NCBI RefSeq assembly: GCF_003576645.1 | Contig: NC_044930.1 | Coordinates: 10,899,051-10,963,050, forward strand | Length of the DNA: 64,000 nt | Direction of reading: 5' to 3' | DNA from: Ipomoea triloba | Lineage: Eukaryota > Streptophyta > Magnoliopsida > Solanales > Convolvulaceae | Shown here: positions 11,028 through 22,483 of the stretch, piece by piece | How positions within the stretch are numbered: the stretch's first letter is position 1 | Layout: every line of letters starts with the position of its first letter | Translations under genes and position numbers: made by a program | The notes under the pieces: model-generated | The model's database searches: none | What the model was told of the DNA's origin: nothing | What the model saw: only the letters and a program-made list of their open reading frames with translations

Positions 11028-11940
11028 CCTCTATTATTAAATTTGCTCTTTAGGAATGGAAGAGGGTCTGAAGGTATTTTGTGTTCATCAGAACAACTAA
11101 ATTTGCTTTTCTGGCAGTGTGGGTTGTTCAATTTTTCCGGTGGTTTTGTTCACGCCGACTATGTTGTTTACGTATTTTGCTCTGTTCAAATGTCGTCTGG
11201 AAGTTTCCGGTGGTTTGATTTTGTCAGAGGAGACAAGATTGTGAATGGGTATTATATTCCCATCGATGGTAAACACCAGTTTCTTCTTTGGCTGGCCATG
11301 TTTCACGGTTACCGGTCTCCTTGTGTCTTTAATGGTAGATTTTGAGTGGTTGAAAATTACGGGGGTTTGGTGTGCTGACGCTTCTTGATGTTCGGCGAGA
11401 TGTTGTGGTGATTTGGGGGAGGCAGAGTTCGTGTGTTTTGTTCTTCCCATTGGAGCTAGGCCGGAGCTCTCTTCTACATGCCATTTAGTGTTAAAGCTCA
11501 CGACCTTAGTTGTAGTTAGAGTGCTCTCTCTGGTTACCATTCATGAATGGGTGCTCTAAAAAATTTGAGAATGTTGGTTTCGTGTTTCCTGGTGTGGTTG
11601 AATATTGTGCTCATTTTGGCCAGTCATCTAGTGTTCATGCTCACGAATTTAGCTGGTGGTTGATGGCTTTTTTGGTTAGCGGTTGGGAGTCCTGGATGGT
11701 TGGTAGGTGGTGGTTTTAGTGTTCAGTTGAGCTTTGGTGGAATTTTCTAGCGAATAAGAATCTGCCGGCGAGAGTTTCTTCATGTTATGCTGACCCTTTT
11801 TGGACTGTGTTATTTGGGTGTTTGCAGATTTGTTCCTCTCCCTTGGGTTATGGCTTCACTGGAGTCCAAGCTTGGAAATGGCAGACCCGGTGGAGGAAGG
11901 GTAGAATTCATCTTATAATAATCAAGCCTCTGTGAAATTC
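11028..11940. other. Unrecognised region with an open minus-strand frame
   Basis: Moderately GC-balanced DNA holding a 147-codon minus-strand frame (11540-11097) and a 132-codon plus-strand frame (10947-11345). The minus-strand peptide is Lys/Thr/Pro/His-rich with no domain I can name. The longer composition shift, running to about 11910, could be decayed retroelement coding sequence, but no reverse transcriptase, integrase or zinc-knuckle motif was seen. No function is assigned. Confidence 0.25.
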
Positions 11941-11944
11941 CAAA

Positions 11945-12120
11945 TATACCCCTGGTTTAAACGGAGTTTAATGTGATTAACTAACAGAAGGAGTAAATTT
12001 ACTAATGTCTCAATAACTGAGGGACCAAAAGTATCCAAATTGGAAGATAGGGATAACATTACAAATGTGCTACTAATTGAGGGACGAAAAGTGCGTTTTT
12101 CCCTTAATATTTTTACTAAT
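11945..12120. repeat. Half of a Mutator-type MITE-like repeat
   Basis: Contains 'gagggaccaaaagtatccaa' and 'attgagggacgaaaagtgcg', vocabulary of one arm of the MULE-MITEs elsewhere in the window. No opposite arm or target duplication is visible. A similar single arm occurs at about 21290-21395. Confidence 0.4.
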
Positions 12121-12289
12121 TAATTAATAATATTAGTTTGTACGGGAAAGTTGAAGGGGAGGATTATACTTTTATTAATAGTATTGATACGTGAATATAG
12201 AAACAATATTACCAATTAATAGATATTAGTGAATTTCCATTTTATATTTTCTTACCAAATAAGCTTTATTAATTATTTGACCAATATGT

Positions 12290-12875
12290 ACGGGTGTTAG
12301 CGAACAGAGCTTTCGACAAACTACTCGTGTTCGTGTTCGGTAAGCGTTCGTTTATGTTCGTTTATTAGGTTAAAAAAACATTAACAAACAAAATTTAGAG
12401 CTCGGTTCGTAAACGAACAAAGTCTGAATAGTGGTAAGCTCGTTTGCTAATAGATCGTGAACAAGCTCGTTTGTGTTCATTTAATAATGTTCGCGAACAA
12501 GCTCGTTTAGTGTTTGTTAATAATGTTCACACACACATACATAATGTTCGTGAACTTAGATTACATCTTGTTCACGAACAAATTGTGATCATGAACATAT
12601 GCAGGTGTTCGGTTATTCATTCTTCATGAACATGTTCATGAATATCCATGAACATATTCATGAATTTAATGGTTAACGAACAAGTTCATGAACATGTTTG
12701 TTAACGTTCGCGAACATGTACGTTAACGAACACACTCGTGAACAAACACTAATGAACGCTTAACAAACGAACACAAACAAAATTTTTAAAAACTTTAACA
12801 AACGAACACGAACTCGAACACTGCAAAATTCTTAACAAATGAACACAAACAGTCTCCGTTCATTTATGTTCGGTT
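12290..12875. repeat. GTTCG/CGAAC palindromic repeat element
   Basis: Dense array of gttcg and its complement cgaac, with words such as gaacaagctcgttt and aacgaacacaaac. The left half (gttcgtgttcggtaagcgtt) is partly complementary to the right half (aacgaacacgaactcgaaca), giving a fold-back shape. No coding capacity. The superfamily cannot be assigned from the ends. Confidence 0.55.
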
Positions 12876-13011
12876 ATAAAAAGAATTGAGGATCTAAACT
12901 CCTAAGTTTGGTATTATCAAAATCTATTACAAAATGTTCAATTTTTAATTCGGATTCTTCATGCAAGGTAGATCTTGGTCCACCATATAATTCGCCACTT
13001 AATCCTGAATC

Positions 13012-13186
13012 TTTTTTTTTTTTTTTTTTAGTACTATTGACTCTATTACAATGTAATATTTGTTCATAACTATTTTTCTCAACCAAATGAAGTACAAAGA
13101 GTCAATATCGCATCTTTTGAGACTTGAACCCAACCACTTTTACGTGGATGTGCAACCGAGTGCCACTAGACCAAAGTTATTTGGCA
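13012..13186 (-). mobile_element. tRNA-derived SINE, complete, 15-bp TSD
   Basis: Flanked by an exact 15-bp direct repeat, acttaatcctgaatc (12997-13011 and 13187-13201). On the minus strand the 5' end has an A-box-like word (tggtctagtggc), then a B-box-like word (gggttcaagtc), then the family tail and a 3' poly-A of about 18 (poly-T on the plus strand). This layout is that of an RNA polymerase III-derived SINE mobilised by LINE machinery. Relatives are at 10930, 15368, 30146 and 35900. Confidence 0.85.
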
Positions 13187-13201
13187 ACTTAATCCTGAAT
13201 C

Positions 13202-14429
13202 TAGTCTTGGGCTCTGGCCTCGCCCATATCGGGACCATTCTTGTAAAAATTAATAAAATATTTGTGAAGATAATGCAAACTCATTCATTCAACAAATTAG
13301 TTTTTATTTGAAAGTGATGTCTCAACCTATTCCACACTGTTTCTTGGTACCACTTTTTTTCAAGAAAATTATGAGAGCACAAAATCCACCATTTATTTTA
13401 GCAGTTGATGATAAGTTGTTGGGTCCATCACTTTAAGTCCAATGATTAAGGGACACTAATATACATATAATGGAGCAAACAGTGTAGGTCCAGATGAAAG
13501 GTAGGGGACCCCAAATATGATGTACAATGCTACAAATAATTGGGGATTGCTAGTTGGCTTCTTGCTCATATTCTCTGTATGATTTGCCATATCATATCCT
13601 TCTGCCCTTTCCAAATCTATGCATGCATACAAGACCCCTACATTTTAATGGAGACCAAACATCATAATATGTACAGATTTATAAATGGAGTTGATCCTAT
13701 TGGCCAATAATTTTTAATATGGATTGCTTTAAGCATTTTTAATGCTAATATATGAATAAATATTTGATAACTATTGACAATGAATTAGAATTTTTTTTAA
13801 TATAATATAAAATAAAATAAAAAATCAAAATAAGAATTAGATATAAAAAAGCGTAAAAACTAACCTTTCTAATGAAAATTTTCCCTAAAGCGTGGAATTT
13901 AAGTCGGAAACCTCCTAATGAGGTGATTAATTTGTGATGGATTTAATTAATTATGGCGGTCCGAATCGATAAGCCCGATAATTAAAGGATAAATAAGTAG
14001 ATAAAAGATAATGGTAAAAGACAAATGTATTGAAAAGACAAGAATGTTGTATTTAGAAATTAGCTATATGCCAATGTGTCTGCACTACGTTTTTACGGCC
14101 TGAGGAAGAGAATGAGGGAACTGTATCAACCATGCTAAAGAGAGGGAGAGAAATTAGGACATATAATTAATAATTAATTTGATAAAAATAAATCAACCTT
14201 GTTATTAACACCCAACAAACAGAATTCTTAAAGAGGACTAAAGTGGGTAAAATCATTAAAGTCAAGGACTAAATAGAGTACAAAAAGTCACTTACGACTA
14301 AATTGAGTAAAACCACTATAGTCGAGGACTATATTGGGTATTAACTTATAGATTTGATTATGTCTCCACAAGACAATTACGTAGGAATTTATATCAATCT
14401 CCTTCTAACTGCCCCCGAAAAAGGAGGAA
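13202..14429. other. Intergenic DNA, no gene seen
   Basis: AT-rich with no supported gene. At 14228-14345 there is a block of 'gaggactaaattgagtaaaa'-type words resembling one arm of a Mutator-type MITE. The direct sequence of 13440-13680 is less AT-rich but gives no recognisable product. Confidence 0.45.
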
Positions 14430-14640
14430 TTGGTTGTAACAACTTGGACCGCATCCGTGGGTGTAGCACACCAAGCCGAGACTGTCCCGGGCAGGGGCTG
14501 CCCCAAGCCAAGGCCGCCACAAGCCGATGCCAAGGCCACCGCGGGCTGAGACTGATGTCGTCCCAGGCTGAGATTGAGGTCACCTTGGGTTGAGGCCGCC
14601 CCGAGCCTATGTCACCCTCCAAGTTGTCCTCGCTTCTTTT
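14430..14640. repeat. GC-rich island with degenerate GCC-AAG-GCC repeats
   Basis: About 200 bases rich in short words such as ccaagccaaggccgcc, gccccgagcc and gctgaga, in strong contrast to the surrounding AT-rich DNA. Overlapping frames on both strands (79 and 77 codons) are likely shadows of the repeat. Its vocabulary (ccgag, gaggtcac) resembles the hairpin array at 49670. Confidence 0.5.
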
Positions 14641-15352
14641 TGGGTCGGTTTGTCACAGATCCATCTCTAATATATCCATCACGATGTATGCCAAATGACC
14701 AGTGGACTTAAATTATTTGCCCCAAGAACTTTATTCATACAATTGGATAAGTAAAAATTACCCAACCATTTAAATGAAAATACATTTTATTCATAGTTTT
14801 TCTGTGGTAAAATAAGCATTATATTGTTATCTTATTTTGTTATGACAAGTATTTAAACAAAAATATATTTTGTGTACTATTATTTTTCTGTACTGTAAAA
14901 CATAATTTTTTGTTTGTTTTTTTTTTTTTTTTGAATTTAGTATCATTCAATAACATTTCATGATTTTATTTTTATACCCATATCATATTGTAGAACTATT
15001 TATTTATTTTCTTAATTTAATTAGATAATGTATTTTACCAAAACATATATATTTTGTTCTTTAATTAGATAAATCAATATCGATGGCTACTATAAGCACG
15101 GAACGAACAAGGCTTGGTTGTGGAGGACAAATAATAGATATTAGACGATGCAAGAAACTGGCTAAAGGGAACACTAGTCTGTAACATAGGATTGTGTTTT
15201 GCCATTGAAGTTAAAGCTTAGCTTGGGAAATTTTATGAGGTCTACAAGTAGTTCAGAGTAATGGTTTTTGTCATGTTATCATTGAGAGCAACTCTAAGGT
15301 GATAACTAGCCCGTTTGATTTGTGAAGATTTTGGACTTTATACTAAGGTGAT
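14641..15352. other. Intergenic DNA, no gene seen
   Basis: AT-rich, with a poly-T run near 14920. A somewhat less AT-rich stretch at 15080-15350 has no open frame or recognisable motif. Confidence 0.45.
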
Positions 15353-15367
15353 AACATTTTGTTGTTG

Positions 15368-15540
15368 TTTTTTTTTTTTTTTTTTTTTTTTTTGAGTTCT
15401 ACTGACTCGGTTACAATGTAGAAACATTGTTCATAGCTATTTTTTCAACCTACTGAAGCACAAAGAGTCAACAGATGCCTCCACTGAGGCTCGAACCCAC
15501 TCCATTCCACATGGGAGTGTACACCGGATGCTGCTTGACC
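15368..15540 (-). mobile_element. tRNA-derived SINE, complete
   Basis: Flanked by the direct repeat acattttgttgttg (15354-15367 and 15541-15554). The minus strand carries an A-box-like word (tggtcaagcagc), a B-box (gggttcgagcc), the shared family tail and a long 3' poly-A. Same family as 13012-13186. Confidence 0.8.
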
Positions 15541-15881
15541 ACATTTTGTTGTTGTTGTTGTTGTTATTTATAATTGACAAATTAATTCACAAATTGTTAG
15601 AGTTGTTGCATATAAAGAATGCAAATTTTGAAGAGTTCTGCATATAAAGAATTCAAAAAAAAAAATACACGAAAGTTGTTGTATATAAATAATGCATATA
15701 AAGAATGCAAATTTTAAATAGTTGTTGCATATAAAAATTTAAATGAGCATACACAAAGGTAAGTCAAAGAAAAATACACGCTATACTTTATATGGGAATG
15801 TCACTCATCAATTTTAGGTTAAAAATGGAGGGGTAATTTTGTCTCAATATTATCTTCTTTTTTTTTTTTCCTAAAATCCAT

Positions 15882-16661
15882 AGAATTAAAATCCTGGGGG
15901 GGGGGGGGCATGGGATTGTAGTTGCATTTGGAATTAGGTGGATTTAAGTGGGAATGAAATTGTAATTCCTTCCGACCAAACGCTCTGTAATAATATTAAT
16001 CAACCCATAATTATTACTCAAATTATCAACTGTATATACTTTTAATATAATATGAATTCTACAACTATGAATTTATTAAAAAAAAATAAAAATTATATAC
16101 TATTATTGTAATATAATTAAGATTTTAACATTGAGTATTAATATTGGACATATATTTTTGCCCATCAAGCATATAAAATACTAGTAATATAATAAAAGTT
16201 ATTATACATATTTGGTATTGAATCCATAACCTCAAGCATAACAACATAAGTTCCAAACCACCAAGCTACTACACATTCTATGCATTAAAAGGTAGGATGC
16301 TCTATTTATTCTCGATACCGTACATTTGTCAATCATAAGAAAGGTTTTCAACAATATATAAGGCACATTTCCCTTCCCTTAAAAGGCATCACTTGGTTCA
16401 CTCAATTCCCCATGGTCTAATGGTTTGTAGTCCTAACTTTTAACCCAAACACCAGGATTTGATTTATAGTAGCAACATTATTATTTCTAGTTCATTATTT
16501 GGGCTATAGTTTGTATTATTTGTTTATTATTTGGACAACGTACACTTTTGGGTCCAACACCCCGAGTAATAATACTACTATTTTCTTACCCCAATTCCAT
16601 ACTATCATAAGCGATTTATGGTGGACCTATACCAAAAAATCATCATCCAAACACCCCATAA
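15882..16661 (+). repeat. Triplicated segment, copy F1
   Basis: First copy of a 0.77-kb segment. It runs from a G homopolymer at about 15896 to caccccataa just before the N at 16662. Inside are a Tourist-like end (ccgaccaaacgctctgtaat) and a tRNA-like block at 16410-16480 (ccatggtctaatggtttgta, later caggatttgat) that may be a SINE head. The 60-codon frame at 16499 appears identically in the reverse copy, confirming exact duplication. Confidence 0.85.
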
Positions 16662-16662
16662 N

Positions 16663-17442
16663 TTATGGGGTGTTTGGATGATGATTTTTTGGTATAGGTC
16701 CACCATAAATCGCTTATGATAGTATGGAATTGGGGTAAGAAAATAGTAGTATTATTACTCGGGGTGTTGGACCCAAAAGTGTACGTTGTCCAAATAATAA
16801 ACAAATAATACAAACTATAGCCCAAATAATGAACTAGAAATAATAATGTTGCTACTATAAATCAAATCCTGGTGTTTGGGTTAAAAGTTAGGACTACAAA
16901 CCATTAGACCATGGGGAATTGAGTGAACCAAGTGATGCCTTTTAAGGGAAGGGAAATGTGCCTTATATATTGTTGAAAACCTTTCTTATGATTGACAAAT
17001 GTACGGTATCGAGAATAAATAGAGCATCCTACCTTTTAATGCATAGAATGTGTAGTAGCTTGGTGGTTTGGAACTTATGTTGTTATGCTTGAGGTTATGG
17101 ATTCAATACCAAATATGTATAATAACTTTTATTATATTACTAGTATTTTATATGCTTGATGGGCAAAAATATATGTCCAATATTAATACTCAATGTTAAA
17201 ATCTTAATTATATTACAATAATAGTATATAATTTTTATTTTTTTTTAATAAATTCATAGTTGTAGAATTCATATTATATTAAAAGTATATACAGTTGATA
17301 ATTTGAGTAATAATTATGGGTTGATTAATATTATTACAGAGCGTTTGGTCGGAAGGAATTACAATTTCATTCCCACTTAAATCCACCTAATTCCAAATGC
17401 AACTACAATCCCATGCCCCCCCCCCCCCAGGATTTTAATTCT
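16663..17442 (-). repeat. Triplicated segment, reverse copy R
   Basis: Apparently exact reverse complement of 15882-16661, beginning immediately after the single N at 16662 and continuing through the C homopolymer to ggattttaattct, which mirrors the 14 bases upstream of the G run in copy F1. No divergence between arms was noticed by eye. Confidence 0.85.
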
Positions 17443-18208
17443 AGGGGGGGGGGGGGCATGGGATTGTAGTTGCATTTGGAATTAGGTGGATTTAAGTGGG
17501 AATGAAATTGTAATTCCTTCCGACCAAACGCTCTGTAATAATATTAATCAACCCATAATTATTACTCAAATTATCAACTGTATATACTTTTAATATAATA
17601 TGAATTCTACAACTATGAATTTATTAAAAAAAAATAAAAATTATATACTATTATTGTAATATAATTAAGATTTTAACATTGAGTATTAATATTGGACATA
17701 TATTTTTGCCCATCAAGCATATAAAATACTAGTAATATAATAAAAGTTATTATACATATTTGGTATTGAATCCATAACCTCAAGCATAACAACATAAGTT
17801 CCAAACCACCAAGCTACTACACATTCTATGCATTAAAAGGTAGGATGCTCTATTTATTCTCGATACCGTACATTTGTCAATCATAAGAAAGGTTTTCAAC
17901 AATATATAAGGCACATTTCCCTTCCCTTAAAAGGCATCACTTGGTTCACTCAATTCCCCATGGTCTAATGGTTTGTAGTCCTAACTTTTAACCCAAACAC
18001 CAGGATTTGATTTATAGTAGCAACATTATTATTTCTAGTTCATTATTTGGGCTATAGTTTGTATTATTTGTTTATTATTTGGACAACGTACACTTTTGGG
18101 TCCAACACCCCGAGTAATAATACTACTATTTTCTTACCCCAATTCCATACTATCATAAGCGATTTATGGTGGACCTATACCAAAAAATCATCATCCAAAC
18201 ACCCCATA
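17443..18208 (+). repeat. Triplicated segment, copy F2
   Basis: Third copy, in the same direction as F1, starting at a G homopolymer and running to caccccataag, where it continues into unique DNA (tgtttgaaggggcaagaag). F1-R-F2 around an N and homopolymers looks like an assembly join rather than biology. Confidence 0.85.
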
Positions 18209-18475
18209 AGTGTTTGAAGGGGCAAGAAGATCGTAATGGTGCTATGGGCAATACCATTGAAGCTTACAAATATGAAATGAAGAGCTTTAATTTCTGGAAA
18301 CCCAAGAAATCCATAATTTCATAGAACAAAATAAAGTAGTAGATTCTCTAGCAAATCTGTCCCTTCACAATGGCCGGAGTTTACAAATGCTTGAGGTAGG
18401 TTCCGCCTCAGCTCTCTCCTAACACCATATAGGTAAATACTTGAGGAAAGAATAGCTTGATATTACATGATTTAA

Positions 18476-18847
18476 GAGCATCCTTACTAGTAGAGTTTTT
18501 TGTGATTTTGAGTAGTTTTTGTATATATGATTAGGAAAGAGAAAATGGGAGGAGAGGAAAAAAAAATTGTATTTTAAAAGGAAAAAATAAAATAAAAAAG
18601 ACTTGTTAGCACCGTCAGACGCAGCAGACGCGCTCATGTGTTAGACGCGCCCGCTAGGCGCAATAAGTGGCGGTGATGTTCCATGTAGCGGCTGATCCTT
18701 TGCGTCAGTGGGGCCCATTTACCTACAATAAACTCCTCCCTTGCAAATGAACTCCATTTTTCTCTCCCTTCCCGCATTCTCATTCATCCAACTCATCACT
18801 TATTATTCCAAAAACCTTAAAAAAGAAAAACTCTATAGTGGATGCTC
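18476..18847. mobile_element. Tourist-like MITE (GAGCATCC family), copy 1
   Basis: A 372-bp element with ends gagcatccttactagtagag and the complement of gagcatccactatagagttt. It is flanked by TAA at 18473-18475 and 18848-18850, the 3-bp target typical of PIF/Harbinger MITEs. The middle is GC-rich (acgcgctcatgtgttagacg). It abuts a second element that shares its right TAA. Confidence 0.75.
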
Positions 18848-18850
18848 TAA

Positions 18851-19204
18851 GAGCATCAATATCAGTTTAAATTCTGCACGATTTTTAATGTGCCATATAG
18901 AAGAGAGAGAGTTGAGCAAGAAATAAGAGAAAAGAAAAAAAAAACAAAAAAAAAAAAAGAAAAGAGGGAAGGCTAACATTTGAGTCAGTAAAATAGACAG
19001 ACAAATTTTAAAAAATAAAGTTTCAAGCGCCCAGCACGCGCCAGCTGCGCACTCCAACTTTTTTTTTTTCTTTCTTTCTCTTGTCAAAAACCAACACTTG
19101 CAGGACTAAAATTCCAAAAAACCCACCCTCACATTAGTTAAAGGCCATCCTAATTTTTTTCACTATTCCAAAAATCCTAAAAAAAATCGTTAGTATGGAT
19201 GCTC
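18851..19204. mobile_element. Tourist-like MITE (GAGCATCC family), copy 2
   Basis: A 354-bp element starting gagcatcaatatcag and ending with the complement of gagcatccatactaacgatt. It is flanked by TAA (18848-18850, shared with the preceding element, and 19205-19207). The GC-rich centre (gcgcccagcacgcgccagct) resembles that of copy 1. Confidence 0.75.
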
Positions 19205-19291
19205 TAAGGCAGGTTATTATAGTAATTAGCAACTAGCTTCTTTTTTAGGTGCCACCATCATTTCTCTTTGGTCCATATAATCAAAGGAGAA

Positions 19292-20067
19292 GTTGTCATG
19301 GGGGCAGCTGCTCCCATTGCCCAAAATTAGAAAATCCCAACGACGTCGTTTTTTGTTTATATATATTAATTTCATTTGTTTTGCACAATTCTCCCGAATT
19401 TCCTAAACATTTTCTGCTCTACACGATTGTGCCTCAGCCTTGTCATCGCCTAGTCCACCTCTGCCTCGCCACTGCCTGGTTAAATGCAAGAATATTGATA
19501 AATGGGGTCATTTTTCTATCATACATCTAAAGTGCACACACAACGCAAGCACAGTGTACGCACGACACACGGACAATGCACGCAAAACACATGCACTATC
19601 AAATTTATTGTATTAAGACAACTAGTTTTCTTTGCATTATGAATAAAAAGAAAGTAGACAACAAAATACATTTGCCCGTAGTTCATCATAAACCGTAGCT
19701 TGTATTGTAATTTTTAATGTATTTTGTATTTGAATAATTTTTAATTCATTTTACTTTCATTTCTTCACCCCATTGAAAGAAAATTCTGAATCCGTCCCTG
19801 TTTCTGGCTATCACGTCGAAGTAATCCGCCAACCGTGCGTCCCCTCCATCCATCTCATGTATGTTTAACATCCAAATTAAGTTTAGAATTTAGCATATAT
19901 GATCGACATTCGGTAGTAGTATTCGTTGAATAGATCAGAGAGCGATATGATGATATGATTAATGATGTGATCACTACCTGCAGTTGTAATTCAAGGTATT
20001 CAAGGATAATAGTTGGAATGATTCCCCTAACGTCGCCTCCGTCGATGCTGATAACGGTGATCAGCCT
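19292..20067 (+). repeat. Direct duplication, copy A
   Basis: Starts at tcatgggggcagctgctccc and ends near cgtcgatgctgataacggtg. The copy at 20092-20898 repeats the same order of blocks: acgacgtcgtttt, aaatgcaataatattggtaa, tttctggctatcacgtcgaa, gatcagagagcgatatgatg. No convincing reading frame; the short frames here are not conserved between copies. Confidence 0.75.
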
Positions 20068-20091
20068 TCTATAACTTCAAGTACATAGCTG

Positions 20092-20156
20092 CCATGGGGG
20101 CAGTTCTGCCCCCACTGTCCAAAATTAGACAGCCCCAAAACTACGTCGTTTTGGGG

Positions 20157-20239
<83 letters not shown>

Positions 20240-20898
20240 TTTCATTTTTTTTTTAAAAATTTCATTTGTTCTGCGCAATTCTTCCAAATTCCCTAAACAT
20301 TCTCTACTCTTCGCCTCTTCCAAACCGCCAATGCATCGCCACCGCTTGGTTAAATGCAATAATATTGGTAAATGGGGTCATTTTTTATCATACACATAAA
20401 GTGCACGCACAACGCACGCACAGTACACGTAAAACACACCTACTATCAAATTTATTGTTTTAAGACAACTAGTTTGCCCGTAGTTCATCATAAAGCTTAG
20501 CTTGTATTGTAATTTTTAATGAATTGTGTAGTTGATATTTTGTATTCGAACATTGTATTTGAACAATTTTGAATTCATTTTACTTTAACTTCTTCGTCCC
20601 CACTAAAAGGAAATTATGAATCTGCCCCTATTTCTGGCTATCACGTCGAAGTAATCCGCCAGCTGTGCATCCCCTCCATCCCTCTCCTGTACGTTTAATC
20701 ATCCAAATTAAGTTTAGAATTCAACATATATGATCGACATTCAACAGTAGTAATCTTTGAATAGATCAGAGAGCGATATGATGATATGATTGATGACGTG
20801 ATCACTACCTACAGTTGTGATTCAAGGTATTCAAGGATGGTAGCTGGAATGATTCCCCTAATGCCGCCTCCGTCGATTTTGAGAACGGTAATTAACCT
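20092..20898 (+). repeat. Direct duplication, copy B, with (TA)n expansion
   Basis: Second copy of the block at 19292-20067, diverged by substitutions and small indels. A (TA)n run at 20159-20227 replaces a short tatatat in copy A. The reading frames crossing the (TA)n are artefacts. The unit may be a transposon or a segmental duplication; its ends were not resolved. Confidence 0.75.
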
Positions 20899-21925
20899 CA
20901 CGACTATTATGTTATATCTACATTTGATACTTAAATATTATTTTTGTAATATTTAATTCTTTTAACTAAATTTTTAGTAGAAAATAATCAAAATGTATGA
21001 CATATTTAATTCAAAATCACACATTTATACCAAAAATCATTGAAATGTTCAAATCCACATGATTTTGAGTTGTAAATGAGATGAATCCTAATTTTTTTTT
21101 CTATTTAAAAAATTTTGGTTAGAACTTAGGAAAAAATATGCCCCCCACCCAGCCCCCAACCCCCCAAAACGTAGTAAAAGTATTTTTTTTTTGGAAAATT
21201 AATAAAAATAATATTTGAACACCAATATGTAGAAATAACCTGATAATCATAGAATCAAAAGTGGAACTAATTTTGTTTTTATTTTGTAGTTGCAAAACTT
21301 AACAATTGAGGGACCAAATTTATTCAAATTGAAAAATATAGACGAAATTTCATAAATAGTAATAATTGTGGGATCATAATGCATTTTTTTCTAAGAATAA
21401 TGAGTAACTAAACGAGTGTAATATCTTAGCTTGATTTTCCACAAAAGGTGTCACACATTTATACTATTGATAAAAGTCATTGACATTAATGTACAAATAT
21501 TTGGGGTCTAAATGAGAACATATTGCAATATTTTTTTCACCAATAATCTATTATAGAGGAACAATAAGGGACTCTTAAGTTTGGGTTTGAATTTATGAAA
21601 GTCATTGACATTACTAAATTTAGATTTACGTAATCTTCAAAATAATATTTTTTCCTTACGTTAAAAAAATAATAATTGGAGGATACATTTACCAATGGAA
21701 GTGGTGCATATAGTCAAAGTTGTATCTTCTACGGCGCCCTTTTCGACAGGCGACAGCAGTCTAAACGGTCAAATACGATTTAAATTAGGTGTATTAGCAT
21801 TTACGAGTTCCGAGTGACCGCTACAGATGAAAACAAAGGTGGGTGGTTATTGAAAGATGTGTAGGCTACGCAGACGGCAGCACGCAAACACGAAGAAACT
21901 TTGCTTTGGATCAAAATTCAAACAC
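20899..21925. other. Intergenic DNA, no gene seen
   Basis: AT-rich. At 21290-21395 it holds a single arm resembling the Mutator-type MITEs (aacaattgagggaccaaatt). A short less AT-rich stretch at 21715-21950 has no recognisable motif. Confidence 0.45.
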
Positions 21926-21929
21926 ACAC

Positions 21930-22483
21930 ACGTATAGGGGCGCGCTCTAATGAGAACGGGTGCTCAAAAAAAAAATTAAGAACGATTCACAGCCATACAC
22001 ATGTCTAGATCAACGAATCAGATCTAATTTTAAAAAAACGACGCGGTGACATTTTTGTAAATAACTCGAACTTTGGTGCAAGTAAAAGTGTTATAAGTGC
22101 AAGTAGTTAATGCACATTTGCAAGTAAAAAGTGCAAGTAAAATCACTTAGAAGTGCACATATTTTCACTTACAAGTGCAAGTAATTTACCTTGTTAACAT
22201 TCGTGCACCTAGGTGCAACTAATTATACTATTATGTGCAATTAGTTATAACGTTAGGTGCACTTAATATTGATGCTCAATGTATATTTTACTTGCACATG
22301 TAATACCTTTTACATGCACTTGAGCACCTATTTTCACTTACAATGCAAGTAATTTACATTGTTAACATTCATGTACATAAGTGCACCTAGTTATAACTTT
22401 AGATGAAACTACATCTGGACACGTGGTGCACTGCGATTCGTTTTCAGTTCTCACACCGTTCTCATTTGAACACAATATATATA
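21930..22483 (+). repeat. GTGCAAGTAA-type dispersed element, copy 1
   Basis: Opens with aagaacgattcacagcc and gtctagatcaac, then consists of degenerate subrepeats of gtgcaagtaatttaccttg, aacattcgtgcacctagg and ttataacgttaggtgc. It closes with acacgtggtgcactgcgatt followed by a short (TA)n at about 22475. The next element (22484-23195) has the same order of blocks. Confidence 0.6.

Noticed and set aside
11097..11540. 147-codon minus-strand frame as a real gene
   Set aside because: No domain recognised. Kept only as an unassigned region, since retroelement decay is equally possible.
16499..16825. Two identical 60-codon proteins on opposite strands
   Set aside because: They are the same frame seen in the two arms of the F1/R palindrome; they include the N and have no domain.
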